Shown here piece after piece: positions 31,471 through 39,462 of a stretch of DNA of 64,000 nucleotides. Source of the DNA: Marinobacter maritimus. Lineage in GTDB: Bacteria > Pseudomonadota > Gammaproteobacteria > Pseudomonadales > Oleiphilaceae. The position numbers and the translations under genes are program-made. The stretch's first letter is position 1; the number at the start of each line of letters is the position of its first letter. The DNA is taken from positions 1,178,001 through 1,242,000 of the forward strand of contig NZ_VCGW01000001.1 of NCBI RefSeq assembly GCF_007671675.1, read 5' to 3'. The notes below the pieces were generated by a model that saw only the letters and a list, made by a program, of their open reading frames with translations, ran no database searches and was not told the DNA's origin.

Positions 31471-32385
31471 ATGAGTAATCCAAGCAAGTCCATGGCATTC
31501 GATTGCGATATTGCGCAACACTGTGGTGCGATCGAATTAATCATTCAGCCCATAGAGAAGAATCTCGGAGGGTTTTCTGTAAGGCGTGCGCTTCCCAATA
31601 AGGAACGACAAATGGTCGGCCCCTGGATCTTTTTTGATCACATGGGGCCCGCTCATTTTTCTCCTGGAGATGGCATCAATGTCCGCCCTCATCCCCACAT
31701 CAACCTTGCCACGGTAACCTATCTTTTTGAGGGTGAGATTCTCCATCGCGATTCACTCGGTAGCGTTCAACCTATTCGTCCGGGTGACATTAATCTCATG
31801 GTGGCGGGGAGTGGCATCGTTCATTCGGAGCGAGAGCGCCCTGAGGCTACGGGCAAAGATAGAACACTGCATGGTTTGCAGTTGTGGTTAGCGCTCCCCG
31901 AATCTGTAGAAGAGAGTGCCCCGGCGTTTTTTCATTACCCCAGCGAAACGATACCTGCGACGGACATTGAGGGCGTACCCATAAGGGTCATTATGGGCAG
32001 TGCCTTTGGACTGACTTCGCCAGTCAAGCTTTCTTCTGAAACCTTATACGTTGAAGCGCACCTGCAACCGGGCCAATCACTTACGCTTCCCTACGCTGAA
32101 GAGCGTGCAATTTATGTTGCACAGGGCTCGTTAAAGGCACGGGATACCTTTATCCCGGAATTCTCCATGGCGGTGTTGGCACCGGAGCAAGGCGTTGAAG
32201 TTGTCGCTCAGGAGGAATCCCGGATTGCGCTGATTGGCGGCGAGCCCTTGGGCCCCCGGCATATGGTTTGGAACTTCGTGTCCAGCCGAGCCGAACGAAT
32301 TGAAGAAGCCAAAAAGGATTGGAAGGCCGGCAGGTTTCCAGTCGTACCTGGCGATGAAGAGGAATTCATTCCGTTTCCAGGTTAA
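31471..32385 (+). CDS. Pirin-family bicupin (long form)
   Basis: 304 residues from the ATG at 31471; ATG at 31468 and GTG at 31465 are alternatives crowding the GGAG site. The metal-site pattern of pirins is present: VRPHPHINLATVTYLFEGEI with the paired His, then NLMVAGSGIVHSERE with the third His and the Glu. The C-terminal cupin domain starts near residue 180 (TPGD-like segments absent, as usual for pirins). Mononuclear iron is expected. Function unknown: redox-sensing cofactor or quercetinase-like oxygenase. It follows the egt genes and a dead MocR fragment, but is a separate unit. Confidence 0.88.
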   Translation: MSNPSKSMAFDCDIAQHCGAIELIIQPIEKNLGGFSVRRALPNKERQMVGPWIFFDHMGPAHFSPGDGINVRPHPHINLATVTYLFEGEILHRDSLGSVQPIRPGDINLMVAGSGIVHSERERPEATGKDRTLHGLQLWLALPESVEESAPAFFHYPSETIPATDIEGVPIRVIMGSAFGLTSPVKLSSETLYVEAHLQPGQSLTLPYAEERAIYVAQGSLKARDTFIPEFSMAVLAPEQGVEVVAQEESRIALIGGEPLGPRHMVWNFVSSRAERIEEAKKDWKAGRFPVVPGDEEEFIPFPG

Positions 32386-32596
32386 CCATCCACCCTGAAT
32401 CAGTGACAGCTCCACCAAACTGGCGGTGGTTACACCATCACTAACTGCATAGTTGCAGCTGAGTTCCGAGCCAAAAGCTACATTTGGTTACGATAATCGC
32501 GCTTTTCTTAACCCGTGAATCCTGATTTTTGTCATGAAATAAATATATAGTCTTTGCTTAAAAAATATAGGCATAAAGGGATGAGGGCCGTAATAA

Positions 32597-33847
32597 ATGA
32601 ATAAGAAAGCAACTGTGTTTGCAGGATTTCTGATTTTTCTTTGCAGTTTTCCGGTACTGGCAGACGCCATCAAGCTTGGGTTTAACTACCCGGAATCCGG
32701 GCGCTACAAAGACCTGGGCCTGCAACAAAGACTGGCAGCGTATCTCGCCGTTGAAGAAATAAACGAGGCCGGCGGAATTCTCGGGAAGCAAGTGGAACTG
32801 GTTATTCGCAACACAAGTGGATCACCGGAACGTGGCGCCGCTAACACTGAGGAACTCATCAAGCAGGAAAAGGTAGATATGGTTTTTGGTGGTGCATCCA
32901 GTGCAGTGACGATTGCCTCAGGCAAGGTCGCAAAAAATCTGGGCCGCCTCTATTTTGGTACGACAACTTCCGCGAACGCAACTACAGGTAGCGAGGGCCA
33001 CGATCACATGTTTCGTGAATACCCGAATGCCTGGATGACTGCGAATGCGCTTGGCAGTTATCTGACCGAGGCCTTCGGTGACGCCAAATATTTTTACGTT
33101 ACGGCGGACTACACATGGGGTTGGTCCTCTGAAGAGTCCATCCGCGAATTTACTAAGACAACAGATAAAAAAGCCCACCCCAATGCGCTGACCCCTTTTC
33201 CAAGAGCGTTCATCAAGGATTTCAAAAAAGCACTCGGCGAAGCAGAAGCCAGCGGAGCTGAGGTACTCATTCTGGTTTTATACGGTGACGACCTGGTGAG
33301 AGCGCTAAAGGTTGCCTATGAAATGGGCTTGAAAGACAAGATGAAGATCGTGTTGCCCAATATTACGCTTGGAATCGCCCAGAACGTTGGCGCGACCATT
33401 ATGGAAGATGTGATATCCACGACGCCCTGGGAGTGGATGATTCCCTATCAGTTGGGTTTTGTACGAGGCCAGGAGTTCGCTGAGGCATTTACTGAAAAGT
33501 ATGGTGTAAGGCCTACCTCCACTGCCGCGACGGCATATGGCATTGTCTATCAGTACAAGGATGCGGTGGAACGCGCCGGCACGACCCGCACCCCGGATCT
33601 TATAAAAGCACTCGAAGGCCATGAGTTCACCCTACTGAAAGATGTTCAGCAGTGGAGAGCTTTTGACCACCAGAACCTGCAGACAGTGTACGTGGTGCGC
33701 AGTAAAAAAAGAGAGGATGTCGTCAGCGACCCGCTGCGCAGTGATTTTTTCGAGGTGGTAGGGTCTCTTGAAGGGGAAAAGGCGGCACAAACCCTGGCGC
33801 AATGGCGCGCTGAGCGAGCTGCAGCCAATAAGCCGCCGCACCTGTAA
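32597..33847 (+). CDS. Periplasmic solute-binding protein, Liv/amide type (orphan)
   Basis: 416 residues with a signal peptide (cleavage near LA-DAIKL, residue 22). It is a type I periplasmic binding protein of the branched-chain amino acid / short-chain amide class: the N-terminal lobe begins IKLGFNYPESGRYKDLGLQQ, contains AVEEINEAGGILGKQVEL and the ligand loop FGGASSAVTIASGKVAKN. No ABC permease or ATPase is adjacent, so it either feeds a Liv system encoded elsewhere or acts as a sensor. It is 204 bp upstream of a GAF-GGDEF-EAL protein on the same strand; a signalling link is possible but unproven. Confidence 0.88.
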   Translation: MNKKATVFAGFLIFLCSFPVLADAIKLGFNYPESGRYKDLGLQQRLAAYLAVEEINEAGGILGKQVELVIRNTSGSPERGAANTEELIKQEKVDMVFGGASSAVTIASGKVAKNLGRLYFGTTTSANATTGSEGHDHMFREYPNAWMTANALGSYLTEAFGDAKYFYVTADYTWGWSSEESIREFTKTTDKKAHPNALTPFPRAFIKDFKKALGEAEASGAEVLILVLYGDDLVRALKVAYEMGLKDKMKIVLPNITLGIAQNVGATIMEDVISTTPWEWMIPYQLGFVRGQEFAEAFTEKYGVRPTSTAATAYGIVYQYKDAVERAGTTRTPDLIKALEGHEFTLLKDVQQWRAFDHQNLQTVYVVRSKKREDVVSDPLRSDFFEVVGSLEGEKAAQTLAQWRAERAAANKPPHL

Positions 33848-34051
33848 GAGCGATCCGGCCCTCGCCGGGGTGAGTAGGTAGATTGCCGCTCTCCACCGGC
33901 GGTCCGCGCTCGCGGAATTCCTTTCTCCGCCAGCGCCTTCGATTACAGATTTGGCTCGGTTCGAGCCTATGAAATTGAGCGGCCGTTAACGACCATTGCC
34001 CCTATTTATACGAATAAGAAACAAAGGGTTACATATTTTTACGGTTCGATA

Positions 34052-36490
34052 TTGGACGTATTCCAAGCTATGAACCAGAATTCCGTTTTTGGAATCTCAG
34101 GCGCTATGAAAAAGGGAATTGTTGTATCGCGATCACTTGGCTCTGCAAATCCAGAGGCAAGGATAGAGGGACAAACAGACTGTCTTGACCCGTTGTTGGA
34201 GTCTCAACTTACGGTGATCGCAACGCTTGCACAGCATTCTTTTGGCGTGGATACCGTCTTATTGTCAGTGCCAGGCACAGAAGGTCTGTGGATCAATTCA
34301 GAGTCAGAATCGGCGAGTGGACACTTCACTTACCGTGACGTTAACACGCACGGACAATCTAACTGTTCCGACCGAATTTGCGTTATAGAAGATACATTAA
34401 ATGTTCCTGCATTTTCGGAAGTTTTTCTCATTTCTGACTATTCCGAGACTCGGTTTTACGCAGAGTTAGCGGTCAGCGCGCCGAATGGCGTTCAGATAGC
34501 ATTAGTTCGCCTAATCCATTCCCAACCGAAACGCTTTGGCGAGCAGCCACGAAAAATGTTCCAGCTTTTAGGGAACATTATCAGCAATACACTTCAGAAC
34601 CAGGTACCGCGCCAACAACCATCGATCGAAACGCCCAGCCTTGTTCAATCCATTTCACAAACTCAGGACCTGTTTTTAAACAGTACTGACTGTAAACCTG
34701 CCTACAACCATCTGCTCAAAAACATTCTGTCTTTGACCAACAGTCAGATGGGACTGATCGGCGAAGTGCGTCAGAACCAGCAGGGTGAATTCTCTCTAAA
34801 GATTCTGGCTTTGTCTGGAGAGCCTCAATGCCCGCACGGCATCGCCCTCCTCCAGGGAATCCAGAATGAGGGAATGGTTTTCAAGCAGCTGGACAATCTG
34901 CTAGGGGCGGCCGTTTCACGGGGAAAAGTGGTTATCTCGAAGAATGTCGCAGCTGACTCAAAACAAGTTGGGCTGCCCAAAGGTCATCCCGCTATGACGA
35001 CCTACATGGGTATCCCCGTGTTTTCCGGTCAATCCGTGACTGGCCTAATTGGTCTCGCCAATCGTCCTGAAGGATACACCGAGAAACTCGCTGAGGAACT
35101 CCGGCCGCTCAGCCAAGCCGTCGGAATGCTCGTTGAGCGGCAAAAGTTGCACGTTGAAAAAGTACACAGCATTCGCAGGATGGAGCGAGCTCGCAATTAT
35201 GATCACTTAACGTGCCTGCCGAGCGGCCCCATGCTGACAAAACTCTTCAGGAGAGAGGTTCGGGAAACGATTAAATGGGCGCGCAAGCTCTCTGTCTGCA
35301 TGATTGATATCGACGACTTTAAACACATCAATGATCAATACGGCCATGCAATTGGCGATGAGATCCTCAAAACGATCGCCGGGCGATTAAAGCGCGCCGT
35401 TCGCTCAAAAGACTTGGTAGCTAAACTTCGTGGCGATGAGTTTCTCGTTACGCTTCGAGGTATGGATTCTCCCTCAGTTTATCGAAGGCTCCTGGATGTC
35501 ATCTCCGAGCCTATTACCATCTCGAATCAGGCGTTCGTGCTTTCAGCAAGCATGGGTGTAACGGTTTATCCGCAGGATCAAAGTGAGCCCGACACCCTCC
35601 TTCGTCACAGCAGCCATGCGCTGTATGAGGCGAAGGATTCCGGCAAAGGTCGGTTCGTAACGTTTGATGTTAGCGTTCATCAGGCGCGTCAAGAGCGTAT
35701 CCGCATTCTTGAAGACATCGAGTCCAGTCTTGAGCGCTCTCATTTCCAGCTATTCTATCAACCAAAAATCAATTTCCGCAGCGGGATTGTAGAAGGATTC
35801 GAAGCACTTATACGCTGGAACCATCCGAAGCATGGTCTACTGATGCCTAATGAGTTTTTGGGCGCAACAGAGTTAACGAAATATGAATCCCTCCTTGGGG
35901 ACTTTGTCATCCGAACGGCCCTGTCAGCGCTTCAGCAATTCGAGGCAAATCACCAGAACTACACAATCAGTATCAACATTAGCCCTAACCATTTTCTGGA
36001 CAGCAATTTTGTTTCTGCTCTGCAGGCCCATTTAAGAGGTTGTAGCACCCAATTACGACGGAGGCTCGTTCTTGAAGTACTGGAAAGCACCGCGATGGAG
36101 GACCTGGGTACGGCTAAAAACACAGTCAAAGCGTGTCACGCGCTGGGCGTTATGGTCTCACTAGATGACTTCGGAACAGGTTTTTCTTCGCTCACGTATT
36201 TCAGGGATCTGCCAGTCGATGAAATAAAAATTGATAAGTCGTTTGTGATCGGCATGCTGGACAACCCAAGCGACCGAGTGATAGTTGAATCCATTATAAG
36301 CCTATCAAAGCGCTTCAATCGTCGTGTTGTGGCCGAAGGGGTGGAAACCAAGGCGCTAGCCCAAGAACTGCGTGGTCTAAACTGCGATTTCGGCCAAGGG
36401 TATTATTTCAGCGTGCCCCGGCCGCTCGAACAAGCTATCGCGTGGGCTGACCCTTTTTCTGCCCCCTTGTTCAAAAATGAAATGCAATGA
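34052..36490 (+). CDS. Cytosolic GAF-GGDEF-EAL c-di-GMP protein
   Basis: 812 residues, no membrane helix. A poorly conserved N-terminal GAF-like domain (about 45-190) is followed by a clearer GAF domain (about 205-370; GLIGEVRQNQQ, MGIPVFSGQSVTGLIGLANR). The GGDEF domain (about 385-545) has R-G-D-E-F at 460-464 in place of G-G-D-E-F, so cyclase activity is doubtful. The EAL domain (about 555-800) has Glu-Ala-Leu at 584-586 and LDDFGTGFSSLTYF, so phosphodiesterase activity is likely. The GAF domains should sense a cytosolic signal. No good ribosome site was seen, and the start could be one of the later ATGs (34070, 34106). It ends 2 bp from a converging LysR gene. Confidence 0.88.
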   Translation: MDVFQAMNQNSVFGISGAMKKGIVVSRSLGSANPEARIEGQTDCLDPLLESQLTVIATLAQHSFGVDTVLLSVPGTEGLWINSESESASGHFTYRDVNTHGQSNCSDRICVIEDTLNVPAFSEVFLISDYSETRFYAELAVSAPNGVQIALVRLIHSQPKRFGEQPRKMFQLLGNIISNTLQNQVPRQQPSIETPSLVQSISQTQDLFLNSTDCKPAYNHLLKNILSLTNSQMGLIGEVRQNQQGEFSLKILALSGEPQCPHGIALLQGIQNEGMVFKQLDNLLGAAVSRGKVVISKNVAADSKQVGLPKGHPAMTTYMGIPVFSGQSVTGLIGLANRPEGYTEKLAEELRPLSQAVGMLVERQKLHVEKVHSIRRMERARNYDHLTCLPSGPMLTKLFRREVRETIKWARKLSVCMIDIDDFKHINDQYGHAIGDEILKTIAGRLKRAVRSKDLVAKLRGDEFLVTLRGMDSPSVYRRLLDVISEPITISNQAFVLSASMGVTVYPQDQSEPDTLLRHSSHALYEAKDSGKGRFVTFDVSVHQARQERIRILEDIESSLERSHFQLFYQPKINFRSGIVEGFEALIRWNHPKHGLLMPNEFLGATELTKYESLLGDFVIRTALSALQQFEANHQNYTISINISPNHFLDSNFVSALQAHLRGCSTQLRRRLVLEVLESTAMEDLGTAKNTVKACHALGVMVSLDDFGTGFSSLTYFRDLPVDEIKIDKSFVIGMLDNPSDRVIVESIISLSKRFNRRVVAEGVETKALAQELRGLNCDFGQGYYFSVPRPLEQAIAWADPFSAPLFKNEMQ

Positions 36491-36492
36491 CA

Positions 36493-37413
36493 TCAGTTGT
36501 CGCCAGGCAATCTGAAATCGACATCGTCGAGAGAGTCTGCAAGGAAGTCCAGAAACGCTCTTACAGCCGGAAGCAGCCCGCGACGCGTCGGAAAAACAGC
36601 GTGGAAGATACCACCGCGAGGTCGCCAGTCCGGCAGAATACTGATGAGATTTCCTTCAATCAGGTCCTGCCCACCGACGATGAGCGGCATTTTTACCACC
36701 CCCAAACCACCCACAGCAGCCTTTAGCAGTGTAAAGACATCGTCGGTAACCAGGCGTGGCTGGTGATGGATTTTTACGGACGCGCCAGCTGGCCCATCCA
36801 GGCACCAAACGTGCTGTCCGTCCCATTGTTCAAAATCGATACTGGGAAGCTTCGATAAATCATCGGGTGACATGGGTTTCGGGTGCCGGGCAACAACCTC
36901 CGGCGATGCCATCAAACACTGGGGGCTTTTGGACAACACCTTCATCGTCAAGTCACTGTCCTCAAGTGGTGGATACCTCACTCGCAAGGCAACGTCGAAC
37001 CCCTCCCTCACGAGGTCCACTCGCCGGCTCGTGGCCTCCATTTCGATTTTTACTTTCGGATATTGCTGCATAAACCGGACAATCAACGGGGCCACCAGAA
37101 AGTAGATAACTCCCGGCGCGCAGCTTACCCGTATTGAACCCACGGGTTCGGACCGGGAATGATCGATGACTTCCTGCGCGGCATCGGCCTCGACCAACAT
37201 TGCCACGCAGTGGCGATAATAATCTTTGCCCAGCTCCGTGACGGTAAAGACTCGCGGTGACCGATTGATCAGCCGGGTATCAAGCCGCTGCTCCAGCTCA
37301 GCAACCCGCCGGCTCAGCTTTGATTTGGGAACACCAAGCGCCCTGCCCGCCGGCGCAAATCCGCCGTGCTCAACCACTTTCACGAAGTAAAAAAGATCGT
37401 TCAAATCCTGCAT
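36493..37413 (-). CDS. LysR-family transcriptional regulator
   Basis: 306 residues. The N-terminal domain reads MQDLNDLFYFVKVVEHGGFA and continues with AGRALGVPKSKLSRRVAELEQRL, the winged helix-turn-helix. The effector domain covers about 90-295. It is divergent from ycaC, with 166 bp between the starts, and is its probable regulator. Relatives of this subgroup (start D-L-x-x-F-V-x-V-V-E-x-G-G-F) often sit beside pirin or hydrolase genes, as here. Confidence 0.9.
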   Translation of the reverse strand: MQDLNDLFYFVKVVEHGGFAPAGRALGVPKSKLSRRVAELEQRLDTRLINRSPRVFTVTELGKDYYRHCVAMLVEADAAQEVIDHSRSEPVGSIRVSCAPGVIYFLVAPLIVRFMQQYPKVKIEMEATSRRVDLVREGFDVALRVRYPPLEDSDLTMKVLSKSPQCLMASPEVVARHPKPMSPDDLSKLPSIDFEQWDGQHVWCLDGPAGASVKIHHQPRLVTDDVFTLLKAAVGGLGVVKMPLIVGGQDLIEGNLISILPDWRPRGGIFHAVFPTRRGLLPAVRAFLDFLADSLDDVDFRLPGDN

Positions 37414-37579
37414 GCTTGATCGTCCTATATGTAGAACCCAGAGTATAGATTCTCGTACCTACCCAGGCCATCCCAGCTGAACTATCGTTAAATCTGCCCC
37501 TTAATCCCCGAAACCGAAGTGGAAGGGGCCAACGATCTGAGAGCTATGCACCGCTTCAATCAAGGAAAAGGAGAATGTT

Positions 37580-38206
37580 ATGAGTAAGCCCTATGTTCGA
37601 CTCGATAAAAACGACGCTGCGGTACTGATGGTAGATCATCAGACCGGTCTGCTTTCCCTGGTTCGCGACATCGACCCGGACAAATTCAAGAACAATGTGT
37701 TGGCCATGGGTGACCTGGCTCAATACTTTGGACTTCCAACGATTCTGACAACCAGTTTTGAGACCGGTCCTAACGGTCCTTTGGTTCCAGAACTCAAAGA
37801 ACAGTTTCCCAACGCCCCTTACATTGCCCGCCCGGGGCAAATTAACGCCTGGGACAATGAGGACTTCGTAAAGGCCGTTAAGGAGACGGGCAAAAAACAA
37901 CTGATCATCGCAGGTGTGGTGACCGAAGTGTGCGTTGCTTTTCCGGCACTGTCCGCACTGGCTGAAGGCTACGACGTATTCGTGGTGACTGACGCGTCTG
38001 GCACATTCAACGAATTGACGCGGCACTCTGCCTGGGATCGGATGTCGCAGGCCGGTGCTCAACTGATGACATGGTTTGGACTGGCCTGTGAGTTGCACCG
38101 AGACTGGCGCAACGATATTGAAGGGCTGGGTGCTTTGTTCTCAAACCACATTCCTGACTACCGCAACCTGATTACCAGTTACAACACATTGCCTGAGAAG
38201 CAGTGA
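37580..38206 (+). CDS. ycaC: YcaC-like isochorismatase-family hydrolase
   Basis: 208 residues, the same length as E. coli YcaC. The catalytic positions of this subgroup fit: Asp19 (LMVDHQTGL), Arg84 (YIARPGQINAWDN) and the nucleophile Cys118 (IIAGVVTEVCVAFPALSAL). The next segment, VFVVTDASGTFNELTRHSAW, is also typical. YcaC forms an octamer of unknown physiological substrate; other isochorismatase-like hydrolases act on amides or vinyl ethers. AAGGAG-type sequence lies about 8 nt before ATG. Likely controlled by the divergent LysR. Cytosolic. Confidence 0.9.
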   Translation: MSKPYVRLDKNDAAVLMVDHQTGLLSLVRDIDPDKFKNNVLAMGDLAQYFGLPTILTTSFETGPNGPLVPELKEQFPNAPYIARPGQINAWDNEDFVKAVKETGKKQLIIAGVVTEVCVAFPALSALAEGYDVFVVTDASGTFNELTRHSAWDRMSQAGAQLMTWFGLACELHRDWRNDIEGLGALFSNHIPDYRNLITSYNTLPEKQ

Positions 38207-38216
38207 GCTAATGGTG

Positions 38217-38246
38217 GGGGTATTCGGGTCGTCCAGCGAATACCCC
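38217..38246 (+). terminator. Terminator-like hairpin after ycaC
   Basis: GGGGTATTCG (38217-38226) pairs perfectly with CGAATACCCC (38237-38246) around a 10-base loop, 11 bp after the ycaC stop. CTTTT follows only 18 bp later, so this is a weak or Rho-assisted terminator. Confidence 0.55.
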
Positions 38247-38439
38247 GCCCCATCGCACTTTTAGGCGGCGTGTTTTCTCGCTTATCGTCTATATCGGCGA
38301 AGGTAGGCCTTAGCAGTCAGCGTTTCAAAAATAGGATGCTGAGTACAAAAATCTTCACCTATTCAGGACCTGCAAGCTGCTTTATTGTCACATTCACGCA
38401 GCAAAAACATTGGGCCGATGAACCCATCAGGAGGTCAAA

Positions 38440-39303
38440 GTGAAAAAGATTCTGACAACGTACGGCCCCCCTCGAGGTCATTGGGTGGGTGATGGTTTTC
38501 CGGTGCGCTCACTCTTCTCCTATGATCAGATGGGCGCATCAAATATCTCGCCGTTTCTGCTACTGGATTACGCCGGGCCTTCGGAATTTCCACCGGCTCA
38601 ACGCCCCCGCGGTGTTGGCCAACATCCTCATCGAGGCTTCGAGACCGTTACAGTGGTTTACAGCGGTGAGCTTGAACACCGGGACACATCGGGTGCCGGC
38701 GGGCTCATCGCTGAAGGAGATGTCCAATGGATGACAGCTGGTGCAGGTATCGTGCATGAGGAGTTCCATTCCCGGCAATTCACCGAGCAAGGTGGTTTGC
38801 TGGAGATGGTGCAACTCTGGGTCAACCTGCCCGCATCAGCGAAGGACACGCCAGCGGCTTACCAGACATTGCTCAATGAGGATATTCCTCGTGTGCCGCT
38901 AGAAAATGGTGGTGGAATATTGCGTGTCATTGCCGGTGAGTACCTTGGGCACCAAGGGTCGGCCAGTACGTTTACGCCAATCAACGTGTGGGATCTCAGG
39001 CTTGAGCCCGGTTCACGCGTGAACTTACCGGTACCCAGTGGACACACCACCTTGGTGGCAGTGCTTAACGGCTCAGTTCTGATCAATGGCACTGATGTAT
39101 TGCGTGGAGTCGAGCTCGCGAACCTTGATCGCGAAGGACAAGAAGTCGTACTCGAGTCCAATAATGACGCGCGATTGTTGGTGTTGAGTGGAGAACCCAT
39201 TGATGAACCGGTTGTCGGTTACGGGCCTTTCGTGATGAACACACAGGAAGAAATTCAACAGGCCATGCTCGACTTTCAATCCGGCAAATTCGGCGCTCTC
39301 TAG
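38440..39303 (+). CDS. Pirin-family bicupin (long form)
   Basis: 287 residues, starting at GTG 38440 (AGGAGGT 5 nt upstream, an excellent site). Typical pirin: PPRGHWVGDGFPVRSLFSY, the metal-binding GVGQHPHRGFETVTVVYSGE with its two His, then WMTAGAGIVHEEFHS with the third His and a Glu. The C-terminal domain carries EPIDEPVVGYGPFVMNT near the end, common to the group. Length matches human and E. coli YhhW-type pirins (about 230-290). Third pirin of the window and the second long one. Function not assigned. Confidence 0.9.
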   Translation: MKKILTTYGPPRGHWVGDGFPVRSLFSYDQMGASNISPFLLLDYAGPSEFPPAQRPRGVGQHPHRGFETVTVVYSGELEHRDTSGAGGLIAEGDVQWMTAGAGIVHEEFHSRQFTEQGGLLEMVQLWVNLPASAKDTPAAYQTLLNEDIPRVPLENGGGILRVIAGEYLGHQGSASTFTPINVWDLRLEPGSRVNLPVPSGHTTLVAVLNGSVLINGTDVLRGVELANLDREGQEVVLESNNDARLLVLSGEPIDEPVVGYGPFVMNTQEEIQQAMLDFQSGKFGAL

Positions 39304-39343
39304 AGCGGGAGCTGAGCCGAATTGGCCCCGTTCAGAAGGGAAA

Positions 39344-39365
39344 AGTCCGGCTCCTGAGCCGGGCT
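39344..39365 (+). terminator. Terminator-like hairpin after the pirin gene
   Basis: AGTCCGGCT (39344-39352) pairs with AGCCGGGCT (39357-39365) around CCTG with one G-U pair, 41 bp after the pirin stop. It is followed by the AT-rich ATTAATAATG rather than a clean T-run. Confidence 0.5.
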
Positions 39366-39462
39366 ATTAATAATGTACTTTATGTGGACGTCGACTTAAC
39401 TACAGAAAGGCTCTAGGATTATTATTGCACCATCCGAAGGACCAATTATAATCAGAGCGCTA

